Assembly: GCF_933775445.1 (NCBI RefSeq)
Contig: NC_065875.1
Span: 2,294,001-2,358,000 of the forward strand
Source of the DNA: Argentina anserina
Lineage: Eukaryota; Streptophyta; Magnoliopsida; Rosales; Rosaceae
Length of the DNA stretch: 64,000 nucleotides
Reading direction: 5' to 3'
Shown here: piece after piece, positions 23,264 through 36,368 of the stretch
How the letters are laid out: the number at the start of each line of letters is the position of its first letter
Position numbering within the stretch: the stretch's first letter is position 1
Program-made: the position numbers and the translations under genes
The notes under the pieces: model-generated
Database searches by the model: none
Told to the model about the DNA's origin: nothing
Seen by the model: the letters and a program-made list of their open reading frames with translations, nothing else

Positions 23264-23410
23264 AAAATGCTAGTGAGGAGAATGTATAAGACAAAGAAGA
23301 GAAACCCGTTTCTGTCTCTTGCACTGAGCCTCGAAAATTCTACACTCTTCCTGTAAAAATCTGTCATGGGCGTAAGATTAGGAAATACCCTTCTGGACAC
23401 CAAAACGCTT

Positions 23411-23503
23411 AAAGAAGAAAAGAATTGAAGTGTTGATTCAAGCTCCAAGAGGAGCTCTTGATAGATTTGTCGTCAAACAGCCACAAGCTTCAGTTGAAGG
23501 CAT
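23411..23503 (+). pseudogene. N-terminal fragment of a TTF-zinc-finger hAT transposase-like protein
   Basis: Translation gives KKKRIEVLIQAPRGALDRFV followed by VKQPQASVEG. This resembles the N-terminal segment of plant zinc-finger MYM/TTF-type hAT proteins, where basic residues precede a conserved L-D-(K/R)-FV block. Only about 31 codons remain. It is unrelated by position to the C-terminal hAT fragment at 5893-6207. Confidence 0.5.
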
Positions 23504-24604
23504 AGTCCATGGATAGCAACATGATGGAAGGGAACAATAATGGAATTGCTATTGAGGCATGCAAAGATGTTAAGGGAGGGTCACATTTCTAGTTCTCACA
23601 CTGTGTTCCATGATATCCGAGCTCCAGCCTTGTTAGTTCTATTCATGTCCGTTACTAGGAGTAATGGGACCGGAGATTTGAATTAGGAGCAAAATCAGGT
23701 CAAGTAGTCTTAATAATGGCCAGCAGGTTTAAAGATTAGCAATTGTAGTGCAGTTTGAGAGTTATTATTATAACGTCAAGTATGTAGTTCCTTTCACGTT
23801 TCTCTTCATAGTTCTTGAAAGCAAATATGCATATTTATCTCGTGTAAAAAAAACGCATATTTATCACTCTTGGTGCATGGTGTACCATTTGAAACTTCAA
23901 ATCCAGATTTTCTGCTTGATCATGAATTGCATGAATATTGATCTTATGCTTTTGCTTGGAAATAATGGTCTTGATCTTCATTGACTCACACTTCATTTTT
24001 ACTTGCCCTCCCTTACACTTCAAGTTGCTCTTGATCACAAGTAAAAATTACCAATTGAAGCTGTCCTAACCTTTTTAGCAGAATACATGTTAAGAGTTTT
24101 TGTTCTTTCTTTGGGTACTCGCGAATGTGATGAATGAGTCGCATGATTCTCAAATTAGCCTTGATTATGATACGGGTTGATCGATGAGCCCCCTTCGATC
24201 TAATTCAAGCCGTAAATTCTGAAGTTGTTTTGTGGGGGAGGAAATCTTATTTCGTCACAAACTAATTAGTGCCCCAAACAATCTCTCAAATCCGATCCAT
24301 TCCCCTCCCCCATCTCAATTCTTTTATCTCATATTGATAAAGCTGGTTTCTTCTTATTTCCCGGAAAGCCAGTTATACTATTCTACTTTTGCTAAGCTAA
24401 TGATGAAACAGGATCTGATATGGATTTCTCTGCTTCAACTGGCACTACATGTGAAACTTCATGGAGGGTTCTCTTTACGACGTAAACGAAAGACCTCAGA
24501 ATTATAATTCTGATTCTAGTTCCTATGGCGTAAAAGAAAAGAGCTTCATTTCGGCTATTACATCTATGGGTGTTGGGATTCTGGAGTCTCGACCTTATTT
24601 GCCC
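23504..24604. other. Intergenic, no recognised gene
   Basis: Only short, unsupported frames occur here (for example 24232-24507). No repeats with clear ends were seen. Confidence 0.4.
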
Positions 24605-25054
24605 TAAGAGTATTTCTAACAGCTTATATTAAAATTCTCCATTATAAAGAATGAAAACACCAAATTTTTTTAAAAAAATGCTTCAATTTCAACTGTTCAT
24701 TTATTATATTGTGTAAAATTAAATTCAAATTTGTATAATTAAATAAAAATCAAATTGAATCTCATAATGTCATAACTTATACCAAGACTAAAAAATGAAT
24801 GATAAATCATTCTTTTGTTTGTTTGTTATTTTTCAGAATAAAGAGTGAATTTTTTTTGTAAGAAATAAAGTTTAAAGATTGTTTTGAAAATTATACATAT
24901 TTTGAAAATTTTACAAATCTAGAGATTTTGTTTCTCTTCCCACTTTATCTATTATAGATGACGGTTTAGAGGAACTGTTAGAGCTAAAAATTAATATTTT
25001 TCCTCTATAATAGAGATTATTTGGATTTTAGAGAAGCTGTTGGAGATGTTCTTA
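24605..25054. mobile_element. MITE with TAAGARYATYTCYAACAGCT ends
   Basis: The left end TAAGAGTATTTCTAACAGCT matches the inverse of the right end, TAAGAACATCTCCAACAGCT. It is about 450 bp, very AT-rich and non-coding. The ends resemble the widespread plant GAGCATCTCCAACAG-type MITEs. A 3-bp TAA-type duplication (PIF/Harbinger style) would fit but is not cleanly separable from the ends. Confidence 0.55.
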
Positions 25055-26650
25055 AAATTATGCTACAAAATTACGTTTGGCTGGTTTTTAATGAGACAAA
25101 ATTAAGAACAAAATTATGTTCTTAATTAATGAGACAACCAGGAAGATTCAAATCGATCAATTCAGTCACCCAATAATGGCTGGTTTTTTATTCTTTTTGG
25201 TAACATGATCAATAAGTTGATAACATCTAATTTTCTTTTTAAATGTCGATGATGGTGACAATGTGGATATTTCACATGGTATGTAATGTATAACACGCAA
25301 TAATAGAGTAATATTGTTGACAGTTCACACTTGACAGAAGAGAGGTGTGCCGACTTAATTGAACATTAATTCGGTTAATTAAGATTAATTGAGTAAAATT
25401 ATTCCTTTATAATGTATAGAGTGCATACCTGGGGGTATGAAGCCATTATTCCGAAAGTAGAAGGTTTTTCTGAAACCTTCTCCAATTTTAGGCTTTTGAA
25501 CAAAGCTGCCTTACTCTCATATTTAGGACAACAACAATATTCCGATTTCTTTATCAATGATAGTTAAAGAAATGCTCACCGGAATCAATCAAATCAATTG
25601 CTTGCAAGGCAGTTGACTCAATTATGCGCTTTACTTACCATTGTGGTTTTAACTTAAATGATAAATTATTATATATATCTGCCACATATCTCACGTGGTG
25701 TACCCCTTAATGTTATTTGTTTATTTTTATTGTGATTGTTTATGATTAGTTTTTATATGTAAATAAAACTTTTACTATTTTTACCGCGCGCATGTTAATT
25801 ATACAATGTCGTAATATAATTAGTTGGGTACATCACATGACAGTGACACGTGGTGTGACGGCTACACGTAATAATTACTCTAACTTAAATATACTGATCA
25901 AGACTATAATTGGTTTTTGAAAAATGGTATTATGTATGTAATAATGTAACCAGGTTAATTACAAAGAGAGATGAGATCCTTACAATCGTCGGGTAACTCT
26001 CGTCCTCAAAATCTTCCAAGTCCAAGAGTTCAAGCTAAACGCGCGTCGTAAGTATTACGGTATGAGAGTATGAGACAGACAGAGACAGACGATCATGGTA
26101 TTAATACAATAGATACAATCCCTAGGTTCTATATATTATACACTTAATTACGCGCTTAACTTCAGGGAGGTGGGAGTGGACGTTGATTCGAGTAAACTAC
26201 TAAAATATTGCATACAATCCCAGAGTATATCCGCTTATTATTCCTACTTCCTAGCCAGCTAGGGGTTTCTTCCTACTTATATGTTTACATGGATGACATG
26301 ATTGATCGGGCTTTGTCTTTTTTTTTTCTTTTTTCTTTTTTTATATACAATTACATCTCAAAATCCATGAGATGTTGTATTCTAAAAATAGTAATAGCAA
26401 AATCTCGTTGTCCGAAACCTACATGTTTGACACGGTTGATCCTTATTATAGTTGCTAATTAATGCCGTGTGTAGAATGACTTGTAATCAATTTTGTGTAT
26501 GTCTTCTCTATATACTGCTGCGGTCAGTGGATTTTGTAGAACTCTAGCATGTTGGATTCTATCAACCTCGCAATTTACACATAAACTATTCTTTAAGTTT
26601 TCTTGCAATAATCATATACTAGAAACAATACACACACGCTATGTGTGTAA
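25055..26650. other. AT-rich intergenic sequence
   Basis: Nothing coding was recognised. The 84-codon frame at 26208-26462 has an unlikely composition and no relatives I know. Confidence 0.4.
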
Positions 26651-26656
26651 TTAAGT

Positions 26657-27039
26657 TTGAACATCTTCAACAATGCTAGATATATTGTAGACAAATTTTA
26701 ACTAAAATTACTTAAAAGTCATTTTAACTAGTCAATTTTGAAATACGTCTATATCAATTGATTCAATTTCATCTATTTTAGTTTTATTTGAATTCAAAGT
26801 ATTTATTACATGACTAAAATGTATTTCACATTTATTTATAAATCATATATAATTCCCAACAATGAATGTTTTAAATTTGAGTTATCTCGTTCGATAAATT
26901 TATTATGTGATAGTTCAAAGTTAAAGTAAGGTTATAATAGAGAATCTGGTGCAATTACTATTTTTTTTTATAAAAAACTAAACATGCTCTTTAAATTAAT
27001 TAAAAAGTTATAATAGAGAGTACGTTGAAAATACTCTAA

Positions 27040-27040
<1 letters not shown>
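26657..27040. mobile_element. Decayed MITE related to the one at 24605
   Basis: The left end (GAACATCTTCAACAATGCTA) and the inverse of the right end (AGAGTATTTTCAACGTACTC) share the ARYATYTTCAAC core of the 24605 element. The interior is AT-rich and non-coding. The ends are diverged and no target duplication was found. Confidence 0.4.

Positions 27041-27041
<1 letters not shown>

Positions 27042-27077
<36 letters not shown>
27042..27077. repeat. (AT)n microsatellite
   Basis: An uninterrupted run of about 18 AT dinucleotides immediately beside the decayed MITE end. Confidence 0.95.
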
Positions 27078-27079
<2 letters not shown>

Positions 27080-27080
<1 letters not shown>

Positions 27081-30000
27081 ATGAAGGTAAGTTATCTACA
27101 ACACGACGAGTACACGACGTAGATGCTAAACATTGTTCACGTCGTGAGATATATGACTTTTCAACTAAATAAGCCCTCCCTTAGATTTTGTTTTTGTGAG
27201 AAAAACTCTCTCAGTTAAACGTACGTATAAATTAAAATTTGTCAAAACTTAGTCCCTTGATTATGTGAAAATCTTTGTTTAATCATCCTTTTTGTAGCTA
27301 GTGTAAATATTGCAAGATCGAGCGAGGAAAGACGTATCTTTGAGATCATGTAGCTGGGTACGTATGTGCTAAATGAAATACATTTCAGGACCTTATAATT
27401 AGTTGTGTATTTAAGTCGTCAAATATTGTTCTAGGATTGATGTATATGTTAACTTGAGAAGTACATGCATGATCATTACCATTTACCAACACCTTGTGTG
27501 ATCATCTAGTTTTTCAGCCTAGCTTATATATGAAATCATATTGCTGATGGGATTCTTAAAGTCAATACTCTAGCTCAACATGCATGATAAACCAATTCAA
27601 ACAAAGAGAAGAAATCCAATGACTACTGGTCGTTCGGATATACTACAAATGTGTACGTCGTACGTTATGGCATTGAATATGATTTTCATTAATCTATTTG
27701 AAGATGCATGATTCGGTAGGGTAGATATAAATACACTCGTCTCATGCATGTCTTGGCCGATTTTCCACGTTTTGTATAATCTTCACTCGTACTGATAATT
27801 TGTTTCATAACAGTTGATATTTAATTAACTTGATGCCATCTTTCAGAATGCATATCAAAACATGAACGTACAAATATATGGTCTATTCCGTGGGTTGATA
27901 TATGCAGTTAAGAGAGCAAACTGTTTTAGTAAACTTGTATCTGAAGAGTTGATCTTAGAAATTGACATATAACAAGTGACATTAATTAAACGTCGACGCA
28001 TTCGATCATGAGTTATAAATCGAACTGACGTCTGCATAATGAACAAGCAGATGGCTAATTTCACTTAGAATTACCGCTGAAGTTTTCTTCATTGGACGGC
28101 TGCCTGCATTTCGAATGCACAGGACCATAAAACAAGCACATAACTGTAACCGACACCCATACCCAGCTCCGATCTATACAAGTTTCTATAGACATATAAT
28201 AGATCTAATAAAAAATTAATATAACTTTAGCTGGAAATTCTTATGTCTAGCTAGTATATAACTATATATGCAGCTTAATTGTGAGAAAAGTGGGAGAAAG
28301 AAGAAGTGAACCAAGGTGAACTTCAGAGTTCATATATGACCGTTCGACTAGTGAAGGGATCACCATCGATCATGCAGATTACAGACGTATACAAATTTAT
28401 ATATACGGGTCAACTGGTTGACTTGCAGCCATTGGATTTTAGGCTAATATGATTATGCGGCTGTCCACATGAAACTAGTGAGTTTATGAGTCATCTGGTA
28501 GGTCATGGATAATCGTAATTACCAAATCAGGTGGCGACTGAACATATTCATATGCTCCTACGCTTATTTTCTAATGAATTATATGAACAAGTGTAAAAAT
28601 TAAAGGATATAAATTGAGGTACTATACACTACCTTGCAAGCAAACTACAGGCATAACTTGAAGATACTCAAGTTTATTTGCATCAACTAGGGTTTTGACT
28701 CTAACGAATTACGTACTTATAGATCAGTTTATAGAAAGTCAGCGATGTGATATGATATATTTACTGTTGTATAATGTGTGTGTGTATATATACATTGGAT
28801 ACGAATGTCAACGAGTATGTTATTCTTTTACTAATTATCATCAAAAAAACCAAAACCTTTTATCTGCAAGCATTGGTATTGAATCGAAGACTTGGATTGA
28901 TTCACCTAGACCTAATCGTTTAAAATAAATGAACTAATTAATAGTGCAAAAGATAAGTAAACGCCACATAGAGCGAAAATCGGTACAAATTAAAAGTGAA
29001 AACAGATACTCGCTTTGCCGCTTCAACATCAGGAGTAATCTATGCACACATGCCTGATTGAAAACATAACGTATTATTAATTTCGATCCCAACTTCGACC
29101 GAGTGCTCCATAACCTATTATTTTTCCGGTAGAAATTGTGATAACCTATAAGAAAGTTATTCCATACATGATACTTGTATACGGCAGAAGAGTATTTGAA
29201 AAGTAGAATCCAAATCAAATTATTACTATATTCATTTCGAAAAATAAGATGATGATCGATGATCGATGATGCAATGAGTATTTAATCTGGCGCGCAGTTA
29301 ACAATAAACAAGTTTCGTTCCAAAACGAAAAAGAATAAACAAGTTCCTCTCCTACTCTTCCATTATAATATGCTATATATGGAAAGAGCAAGGAACTCAA
29401 TTCAAGACATAATGGAATGGCACGCAACCAAAACCAGCTGCAATTCTGCTACCACTAAATTTGAACATAATCGTGTGACCGGTGTCCTAATGTTGAATAT
29501 CTGTTCCATGTACTTATTTCATAATACTTAGTTTGATAAAATTGTTAAATTGTACGTGATCGAAGTCATCGAATGTACAAACAAATGAAGTATCTTAAAA
29601 ATTTTGCACCAAAACACATAATAATTGAAAAACTATAGACTACTCAAGAGGAGCTGATATCGCCTAATCTTTATCGAGTTGAAAAAAAAAACTAGGATAA
29701 CTAATAATTTGCCAATTATCAAGAAGAAATCGTGTAAGTAAGTAATACTCGAAGAGATTTTTGCATTTTTAGGAGATATAAATGAAAAGGGAACAAAATA
29801 TTGTGATGGACTTTGTTGGAGCGTTGACATGATGAGCTAGAGCATAAGCATATGCCGTTAGATGCTATAAGATTCTACTTGTATCCAAACCTCAGTCGGT
29901 CTTTAAATAGAGAACTCTATTTGCCTCGTAATCCACGGCATAACCCAAGTTACATCTTCTTCTTCAATGTTTGTTCAAGAAGAAGGTTAGTGATCTCTCC

Positions 30001-30920
30001 TGCAAACAAACAACTTGTGTTTTCATCTCAATCAAAATGCATGTTTTTTATTAGCTCCAATTAAGTTTCTTGTTCACTGGAACTGGTTTCTTAATACCAG
30101 GACCACTGAAACATACCAAATTTTGGGTAATTTTGAGTTTTTCCTTTTTGCAATATACGGTTGTACGTGATCATTATCATATCATCATATATGGTAGGCC
30201 AGGCAGCCCTTCTTTTCCAATATTGGATAGTTGGAGCTAGGCTTCATCTTCCAAATTTGCTCTGCCTGGCTTTTCATACCCGGCCGGATTTGTTCCCTGT
30301 TTTCTAGTTTTCTATTTCAATTTCCTTCAGCTGGGAAGAAACGAAGATCAAGCATTTCTTCGCACTCCATATATGTTTTTCACTTCTAGCTTGTGATTTA
30401 CACAGATCGACACTTGTTAATAATTTTTATGTCTAATTCAGGCATATATAGCTTCTCAATTTCATCCTCTCGGCAGTTTCTAAACTAATTAATTTTCTCG
30501 GTTATATATATATACTCAAATCCATTTTAGACTGCAAGAGTTGAATAAACTGAGTCCACGTACACTAACTCCATATCAATGTTTCCAAATGCAAAAGCGA
30601 AGATGAAGGCGACATGGTCAAGCCTCGCAAGTCGAGAGCATCGGCACGATAATGTTTTTCTATACTAGCTAGACATAAGAATTAATTGTTGGAAATGAAG
30701 CAACTTCTTAATTCATAAGTGATGAGATCATATTAGATATTAAAACTAGTTCTCGTGTCATGCATGTCATTTTTTCACATATAATATCATCTAGCGTGAA
30801 CTTTTCAAGTGTCTACGCTACTAATTAACTCAAGATTTTGATTGATGATATATCATGATTCGAATCTCTTCTAGCTGGATAACCGTAGTATAGAACTAAC
30901 GTGTGAGAAGGCTGTTGTAC
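27080..30920. other. Long upstream region of the PHT1 gene
   Basis: No gene was recognised in these 3.8 kb. The sequence is AT-rich without obvious transposon ends, so it may hold the distal promoter and a 5'-UTR intron of the phosphate transporter. One GGATATAC (27636-27643) matches the PHR1-site pattern GNATATNC but lies far from the gene. Confidence 0.4.
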
Positions 30921-30928
30921 GTATATTC
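30921..30928 (+). promoter_or_regulatory. Possible P1BS (PHR1-binding) site upstream of PHT1
   Basis: GTATATTC matches the palindromic P1BS pattern GNATATNC, which MYB-CC factors of the PHR1 family bind to induce phosphate-starvation genes. It lies about 94 bases before the ATG, just 5' of a likely intron acceptor. It may therefore sit in a leader intron rather than in the promoter. Such an 8-mer is expected by chance every few kb. Confidence 0.35.
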
Positions 30929-30962
30929 TTGATTTTGAAGGCGTATATTTTTGTTTTTGTGC

Positions 30963-31021
30963 AGGAATTATAGCTTAAATATTCAAGCAAGCCGCTGGAG
31001 GAGGACTAGTACTGACAAGAA
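30963..31021 (+). other. Likely 3' splice site of a 5'-UTR intron and short leader exon of PHT1
   Basis: A T-rich tract followed by GTGCAG ends at 30964 and would begin a 57-base leader exon before the ATG at 31022. Many PHT1 genes have an intron in the 5' UTR. The matching donor could not be chosen by eye. Confidence 0.45.
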
Positions 31022-32644
31022 ATGGCTAAAGCTCAATTGGGAGTGCTAAATGCACTTGATGTGGCCAAGACGCAGTGGTACCATTTCACAGCAATTGTGA
31101 TTGCGGGAATGGGATTCTTCACTGATGCGTATGATCTTTTCTGCATTTCCTTGGTCTCCAAGTTACTTGGCCGTATATACTACACCGACATAACTCATCC
31201 AAAGCCAGGTTCTTTGCCACCAAATGTGGCTGCTGCCGTTAATGGTGTGGCCCTAGTTGGAACCCTAGCCGGCCAACTCTTTTTCGGGTGGCTCGGTGAC
31301 AAAATGGGTCGCAAAAAGGTCTATGGGATGACCCTTCTCATCATGGTCATCTGCTCCATCGCATCTGGCCTCTCATTTTCTGATCACCCAACCACCGTGA
31401 TGGCCACTCTATGCTTCTTCCGCTTCTGGCTTGGGTTTGGCATTGGTGGCGACTACCCTCTTTCCGCCACAATCATGTCCGAATATGCCAACAAAAAAAC
31501 CCGTGGGGCTTTTATAGCCGCTGTGTTTGCTATGCAAGGGTTTGGAATTCTGGCTGGAGGAATTGTGGCATTGGTGGTCTCAACTGCTTTCGACAAAAGC
31601 TTCCCAGCTCCTACATATGGAGAGAATCCGGTAGCTTCTCTAGTCCCTCAAGCGGATTATGTCTGGCGTATAATTCTCATGTTTGGGGCACTTCCAGCTG
31701 GTATGACTTACTACTGGCGTATGAAAATGCCCGAAACTGCTCGTTACACTGCTCTTGTTGCCAAAAATGCCAAGCTAGCTGCAGAAGACATGTCCAAGGT
31801 TCTCCAAGTTGAACTTGAAGCCGAAGAGGAAAAGGTACAGCAATATACTGATGAGAAATCCAATTCCTTTGGTTTGTTCACCAAGGAGTTTGCTAAAAGG
31901 CATGGTTGGCATTTACTTGGAACAACCTCAACTTGGTTCCTACTTGATATTGCCTTCTACAGCCAAAACCTTTTCCAAAAGGATATCTTCAGCGCAATCG
32001 GGTGGATCCCTTCAGCTGATAAAATGAATGCAATTCATGAGGTTTACAAAATTGCAAGAGCACAGACACTCATAGCAATGTGCAGCACTGTGCCTGGCTA
32101 CTGGTTCACTGTGGCGTTCATTGATCATATTGGCCGGTTTGCCATCCAACTGATGGGTTTCTTCTTCATGACCGTCTTCATGTTTGCACTGGCAATTCCA
32201 TACCATCACTGGACCTTGAAGCCTAACAGAATTGGGTTTATTGCAATATATTCACTAACCTTTTTCTTTGCCAACTTTGGACCCAATGCCACCACATTCG
32301 TTGTTCCCGCAGAGATTTTCCCGGCCCGTCTCAGGTCGACGTGTCACGGAATTTCCGCTGCAGCTGGGAAGGCGGGAGCAATCGTGGGAGCTTTCGGATT
32401 CTTGTATGCAGCCCAAAGCAAGGACCCGACGAAGACCGATGCAGGGTATCCCGCCGGCATTGGTGTGAAGAATTCTCTGATTATGCTTGGTGTGATCAAC
32501 TTTTTGGGGATGGCGTTTACTTTCCTGGTGCCAGAGTCTAAGGGAAAATCACTTGAAGAGTTGACAGGTGAGAATGAAGATGGAAATGAGGCCACGGAAG
32601 AGCCGGCCGCTCCTACTAATAAGTTCGTTCCAGTTGAGGTTTAG
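31022..32644 (+). CDS. PHT1-family high-affinity phosphate:H+ symporter
   Basis: This is an intronless gene of 540 residues, the usual PHT1 length. It is a plasma-membrane major-facilitator protein that imports Pi with protons, mainly in roots. Twelve hydrophobic segments fall in two groups of six, separated by a charged loop (about 236-295). The PHT1 signature [13 protein letters not shown] is at 142-154. Family phosphate- or proton-coupling residues are in place: D35 in TM1, D144 and Y145 in the signature, W305 and D309 ([17 protein letters not shown] region), and N418 and N422 in [10 protein letters not shown]. The MFS motif [11 protein letters not shown] is at 89-99. The C-tail [16 protein letters not shown] carries Ser510, near the position phosphorylated to control ER exit in Arabidopsis PHT1;1. 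No defects were seen. The member number within PHT1 cannot be assigned. Confidence 0.96.
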   Translation: MAKAQLGVLNALDVAKTQWYHFTAIVIAGMGFFTDAYDLFCISLVSKLLGRIYYTDITHPKPGSLPPNVAAAVNGVALVGTLAGQLFFGWLGDKMGRKKVYGMTLLIMVICSIASGLSFSDHPTTVMATLCFFRFWLGFGIGGDYPLSATIMSEYANKKTRGAFIAAVFAMQGFGILAGGIVALVVSTAFDKSFPAPTYGENPVASLVPQADYVWRIILMFGALPAGMTYYWRMKMPETARYTALVAKNAKLAAEDMSKVLQVELEAEEEKVQQYTDEKSNSFGLFTKEFAKRHGWHLLGTTSTWFLLDIAFYSQNLFQKDIFSAIGWIPSADKMNAIHEVYKIARAQTLIAMCSTVPGYWFTVAFIDHIGRFAIQLMGFFFMTVFMFALAIPYHHWTLKPNRIGFIAIYSLTFFFANFGPNATTFVVPAEIFPARLRSTCHGISAAAGKAGAIVGAFGFLYAAQSKDPTKTDAGYPAGIGVKNSLIMLGVINFLGMAFTFLVPESKGKSLEELTGENEDGNEATEEPAAPTNKFVPVEV

Positions 32645-33890
32645 GTTTGGTGAGCTATTTACAATCAGGTGATCGCTTGATTTGCAATGCAACAATAATG
32701 TAGATATATTGGCTTGTGGAAGCTTAATTGCTGAAACTACTATTGTAATGTCTTTTTGGATGTGGTTTTCTTGTGTAATTGATTTATATGAAATTTCTTT
32801 CTGGCTTGATGTATTTCCATCGTTTGTTTTCTACCACTGTTTGAAATTCATTGCAACTACTCTTGCTTATATCTTAATCGACAAAAACCAAAAACATCTC
32901 ATATATATGAGGAAACACCAAGGAATTGAAAGATGATTGTACCAAAATCAAACCTATTGTTATCATACATGCAGTTCTCTTCACACAATTAGTCCGATGG
33001 CGCAAAAGTTGATACAACTGTACGTTCTTTCAATTTTACTTGTTCAAATTACAAGAATGTGCTACGCCCCATTGCCCCAGCATTGATAATTTTATCAAAT
33101 GACAAAATGTGCGCGCTGAAACTATTTTTGTGTTCTTCACATTTTAAATTTGGGAGATTCTAGTTACACTTCAAAATTGGCTATGCATACCTCTATCTTT
33201 TTTATATTTTTGTTTCTTTATCAACTCAAAGGAAAAGACACATAAGGACAATGAAATTAAATCATAAATACAATGATGTTCTTTTCACTTTTAAATCCTT
33301 GCTTGAAGTGGGTTTTGGATTGTTTGAACTTTCCTAAAACTATAATAATTGTACTCATATCTAATTCTTACACAACATGAATCATACTTGAAGATTGATT
33401 AAGTTCAACTAATTGTTTTCACATCTACCCAGTTCCCATAGAAAGCTTTCGACTATGATAAAGCAATAAATTCATAATTTCAATTCTCATCTTTAAAAAA
33501 TCAATATTAATTGAAATTGAGGCAAAGATTCATTACCACAATTTGGTGTGTGGAATTATTCTTCCTCTCCCTTTCTCTTATCAATATCTCTCTGGATGAC
33601 TCTTATATGGAGACTTAAATTTATCACTAATCCTAATAATTATATGGATGCTTGATCCAACCAAAACTTGTAAGAAGAAAAGTTGATCAGAAAACCACGA
33701 ACCAAATACGGGAGACACAAATTGCTTACCCGGCTAAATCATGGAGGAGGGAACTACATAAAAAAAAAAGATTCTTCGTGAAAGAGAACTACGTTGTTCA
33801 CACAAATAAAGTTAGAGATATAGATTGAGGGTATTTTTTGTAAGAGTGAGGATTTTCACTTAGGTTTTTAAGTATGATAAAAAGTAAAAT
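32645..33890 (+). other. 3' flank of PHT1, no further gene
   Basis: AT-rich sequence. T-rich and TTGTAATG-type sequence at 32700-32880 probably holds the 3' UTR and poly(A) sites. Nothing else was recognised. Confidence 0.5.
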
Positions 33891-35025
33891 GGAGGTGTAA
33901 TAAGCAATGGAGGTTTATGTAGCAAATTTGGAGGTGCAAATATAACCTCCCTTTAGTTTTTTTTCGGTTTAGACTATTTTCTGTTTTTTTAGAAGAGGAC
34001 TATAATTTCGAACATCAAGTCAAATTGAAAAAAATTGTTAAGCAATGCATGAAATTTCGGGGTCGTCTACAATACCTTGAGGTATAACATACCCTTAATT
34101 ATTACTTTTTGAACCAAAATTATAATTTTATTGATCTAAATTTACAACTTTGAGAATAAAGTTACAACATGTGTTTTATTTATTTATATATAACTAATCA
34201 AATTTACTATATTGACAACTATTTGTTCATGATCTTGTAAATGTTAAGGGTGAAGTAATTACAATTAATAGAACTAAAATTACCCAAAAATAGCCTTATT
34301 TACCACAATAATAACAAATTGCTGTGATATCAATGCAGGTATTACATACATGGAGGTACCTAAGAAAATTCCTGAAATTTTAACCCTACGGTATTCCATT
34401 TCAACTCTTTTAGAAAGAGATTTGAACCTCGGATCTCATCTTAATGTGATAAATACGAATTGTTAATTTGAAGGTGTAATAAGCGATGGAGGTCTATGTA
34501 GCAAATTTGGAGGTGCAAATATAACCTTCCTTTAAATTTTTAGTTTTTTTTTTCGGTTTAGACTATTTTCTGTTTTTTAGAAGAGAACTATAATTTCGAC
34601 ATCAAGTCAAATTGAAATTGCTAAGCAATGCATGAAATTTCGGGGTCGTCTACAATACCTTGAGGTATAGCATACCCTCAATTACTACTTTTTGAACCAA
34701 AATTACAATTTTATTGATCTAAATTTATTACTTTGAGAAGAAAACAACTTGTGTTTTTTATATTTATAAATAACTAATCAAATTTACTATATTGACAACT
34801 ATTTGTTTATGATCTTGTAAAATGTTATGGGTGAAGTAATTACAATTAATAGAACTAGAATTACCCAAAAATAACCCTATTTACCACAATGATAACAAAT
34901 TGTTGTGAAATCAATGCGGGTATTACATATATGGAGGTACCTAAGAAAATTCCTGAAATTTTACCCCTACGGTATTCCATTTCAACTCTTTTAAAAAGAG
35001 ATTTGAACCTCGGCTCTCATCTTTG
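33891..35025. repeat. Tandem direct duplication of a 579-bp unit
   Basis: Two adjacent copies start at 33891 (GGAGGTGTAATAAGCAATGG) and 34470 (GAAGGTGTAATAAGCGATGG). They run in parallel through CATGAAATTTCGGGGTCGTC and GATTTGAACCTCGG, with only scattered substitutions and small indels. Neither copy is coding. Near its 3' end each copy, read on the minus strand, has a tRNA B-box-like GAGGTTCAAATCTC, but no A box was found. Confidence 0.9.
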
Positions 35026-36368
35026 TTATTGTCAATAAATATGTATTTGGTAATATATGAATAAATGACTGATTGATTAAAAGTAGGGTGCATATGTCAT
35101 CTATGAGTTTTTAGTCATCTTTTTTCTTGATCGTATACATATACTCTTCAATAAATTGCAGAGATCAATCTAGACCTTGAAGCGTGCAACTTGCATGAAA
35201 ACACTAGGCTTCTGCACGTTGTGAACTCATTTTTTTTCCTTTTTCTCAAAATGAAAAGAATAAGATGTAACCATTCCTTGCTTTGGAAAGTAGAAATTGA
35301 GTTCCCGGACTTGGTTATATATGTTAAAAGACTTCAACGTCTTTTGCTTTTGCTCTTCAAGAATATTCTTGGATGATTTCCGGTAAGAGTCCTAACTTCA
35401 CGTACGTACTTCAGTTCCCAACGAGGATATAGGAAAATCTGAGCTCTTTCAGTTTTAAATAAGTCGCATTTGATACATGAAATTAGAAAAAAATAAGGCA
35501 ATATTACAAAAAATTAGAAAAAAATTCATCTAATTGAATCTCTTAAATAGTTGCCCACGAATTTAGTAAAATTTATAGTACTTCCACTGTCCCAAAAAAA
35601 AAAGAGAAACCGAGGATATTTTCTTCTTCCTTCGCTGGCTTCCTCTATTGAGGATCTCCGGTAACGAAGACGACAACGTCACAGCCGTAGCGATCTGAAC
35701 CAGATCAGACTGGAGCGGGCAGCCAAGCAAGAAACCGAACTCGGCGTCGTTGTAGAAAAAGGATGTGGAGGCGGGAAAGTCCGTGAAGATCAAAGGCCAT
35801 CATCATATTCCTTGGATATTCTGATAAAGATCGAGAAGAGCCACACCGGCGACACATTAGAAACTTCCTCTCGGATCGGAAAAGCTTCTTCGATCCAAAT
35901 CAGAGTCTTGGATGAAGGAGGAGCTGTTGATGGTGGAGCTGCCTCGGTGGAGTCACACAACTTTCTTTCTCGCACAGAGATGTGACACTCTTGCTTTGGA
36001 CGACTATGACGACGGTGATGAAGATGCTCCGGTAAGATACGACAACTCTGATGAGGATGTGTCGTCGACGTGAATAACAGAGATGATGAGTTGGAATTGG
36101 ATTCACGGTGGAGGAGAAGATCACATACGTCGGAGTCATGGTGTTTACATGTGGTGGCGGCGATTGTAGAAACAATATTTGGTTGAAGACCCAGGAGATA
36201 GATAAGTGAAGGCCTCGAAGGGAGAGACAGAGAGAGGTGGGAGTTACAAGGGGGAAAGGAGTAATGGTTGGAAAGAGTGACTCGGTGACTCGGTGGTTGA
36301 AAAGAGTGACTCGGTTGGTGACTCATTGTAATATGTGTTTAAATTCATGACCAATGTTTGTGAGACAA

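Noticed and set aside
25325..25346. miR156-like word TTGACAGAAGAGAGGTGTGC
   Set aside because: Only the first 14 bases match mature miR156/157 and no complementary arm lies within a few hundred bases, so no precursor hairpin exists.
31411..32027. Overlapping plus-strand ORFs inside PHT1
   Set aside because: Out-of-frame shadows of the 540-codon transporter gene.
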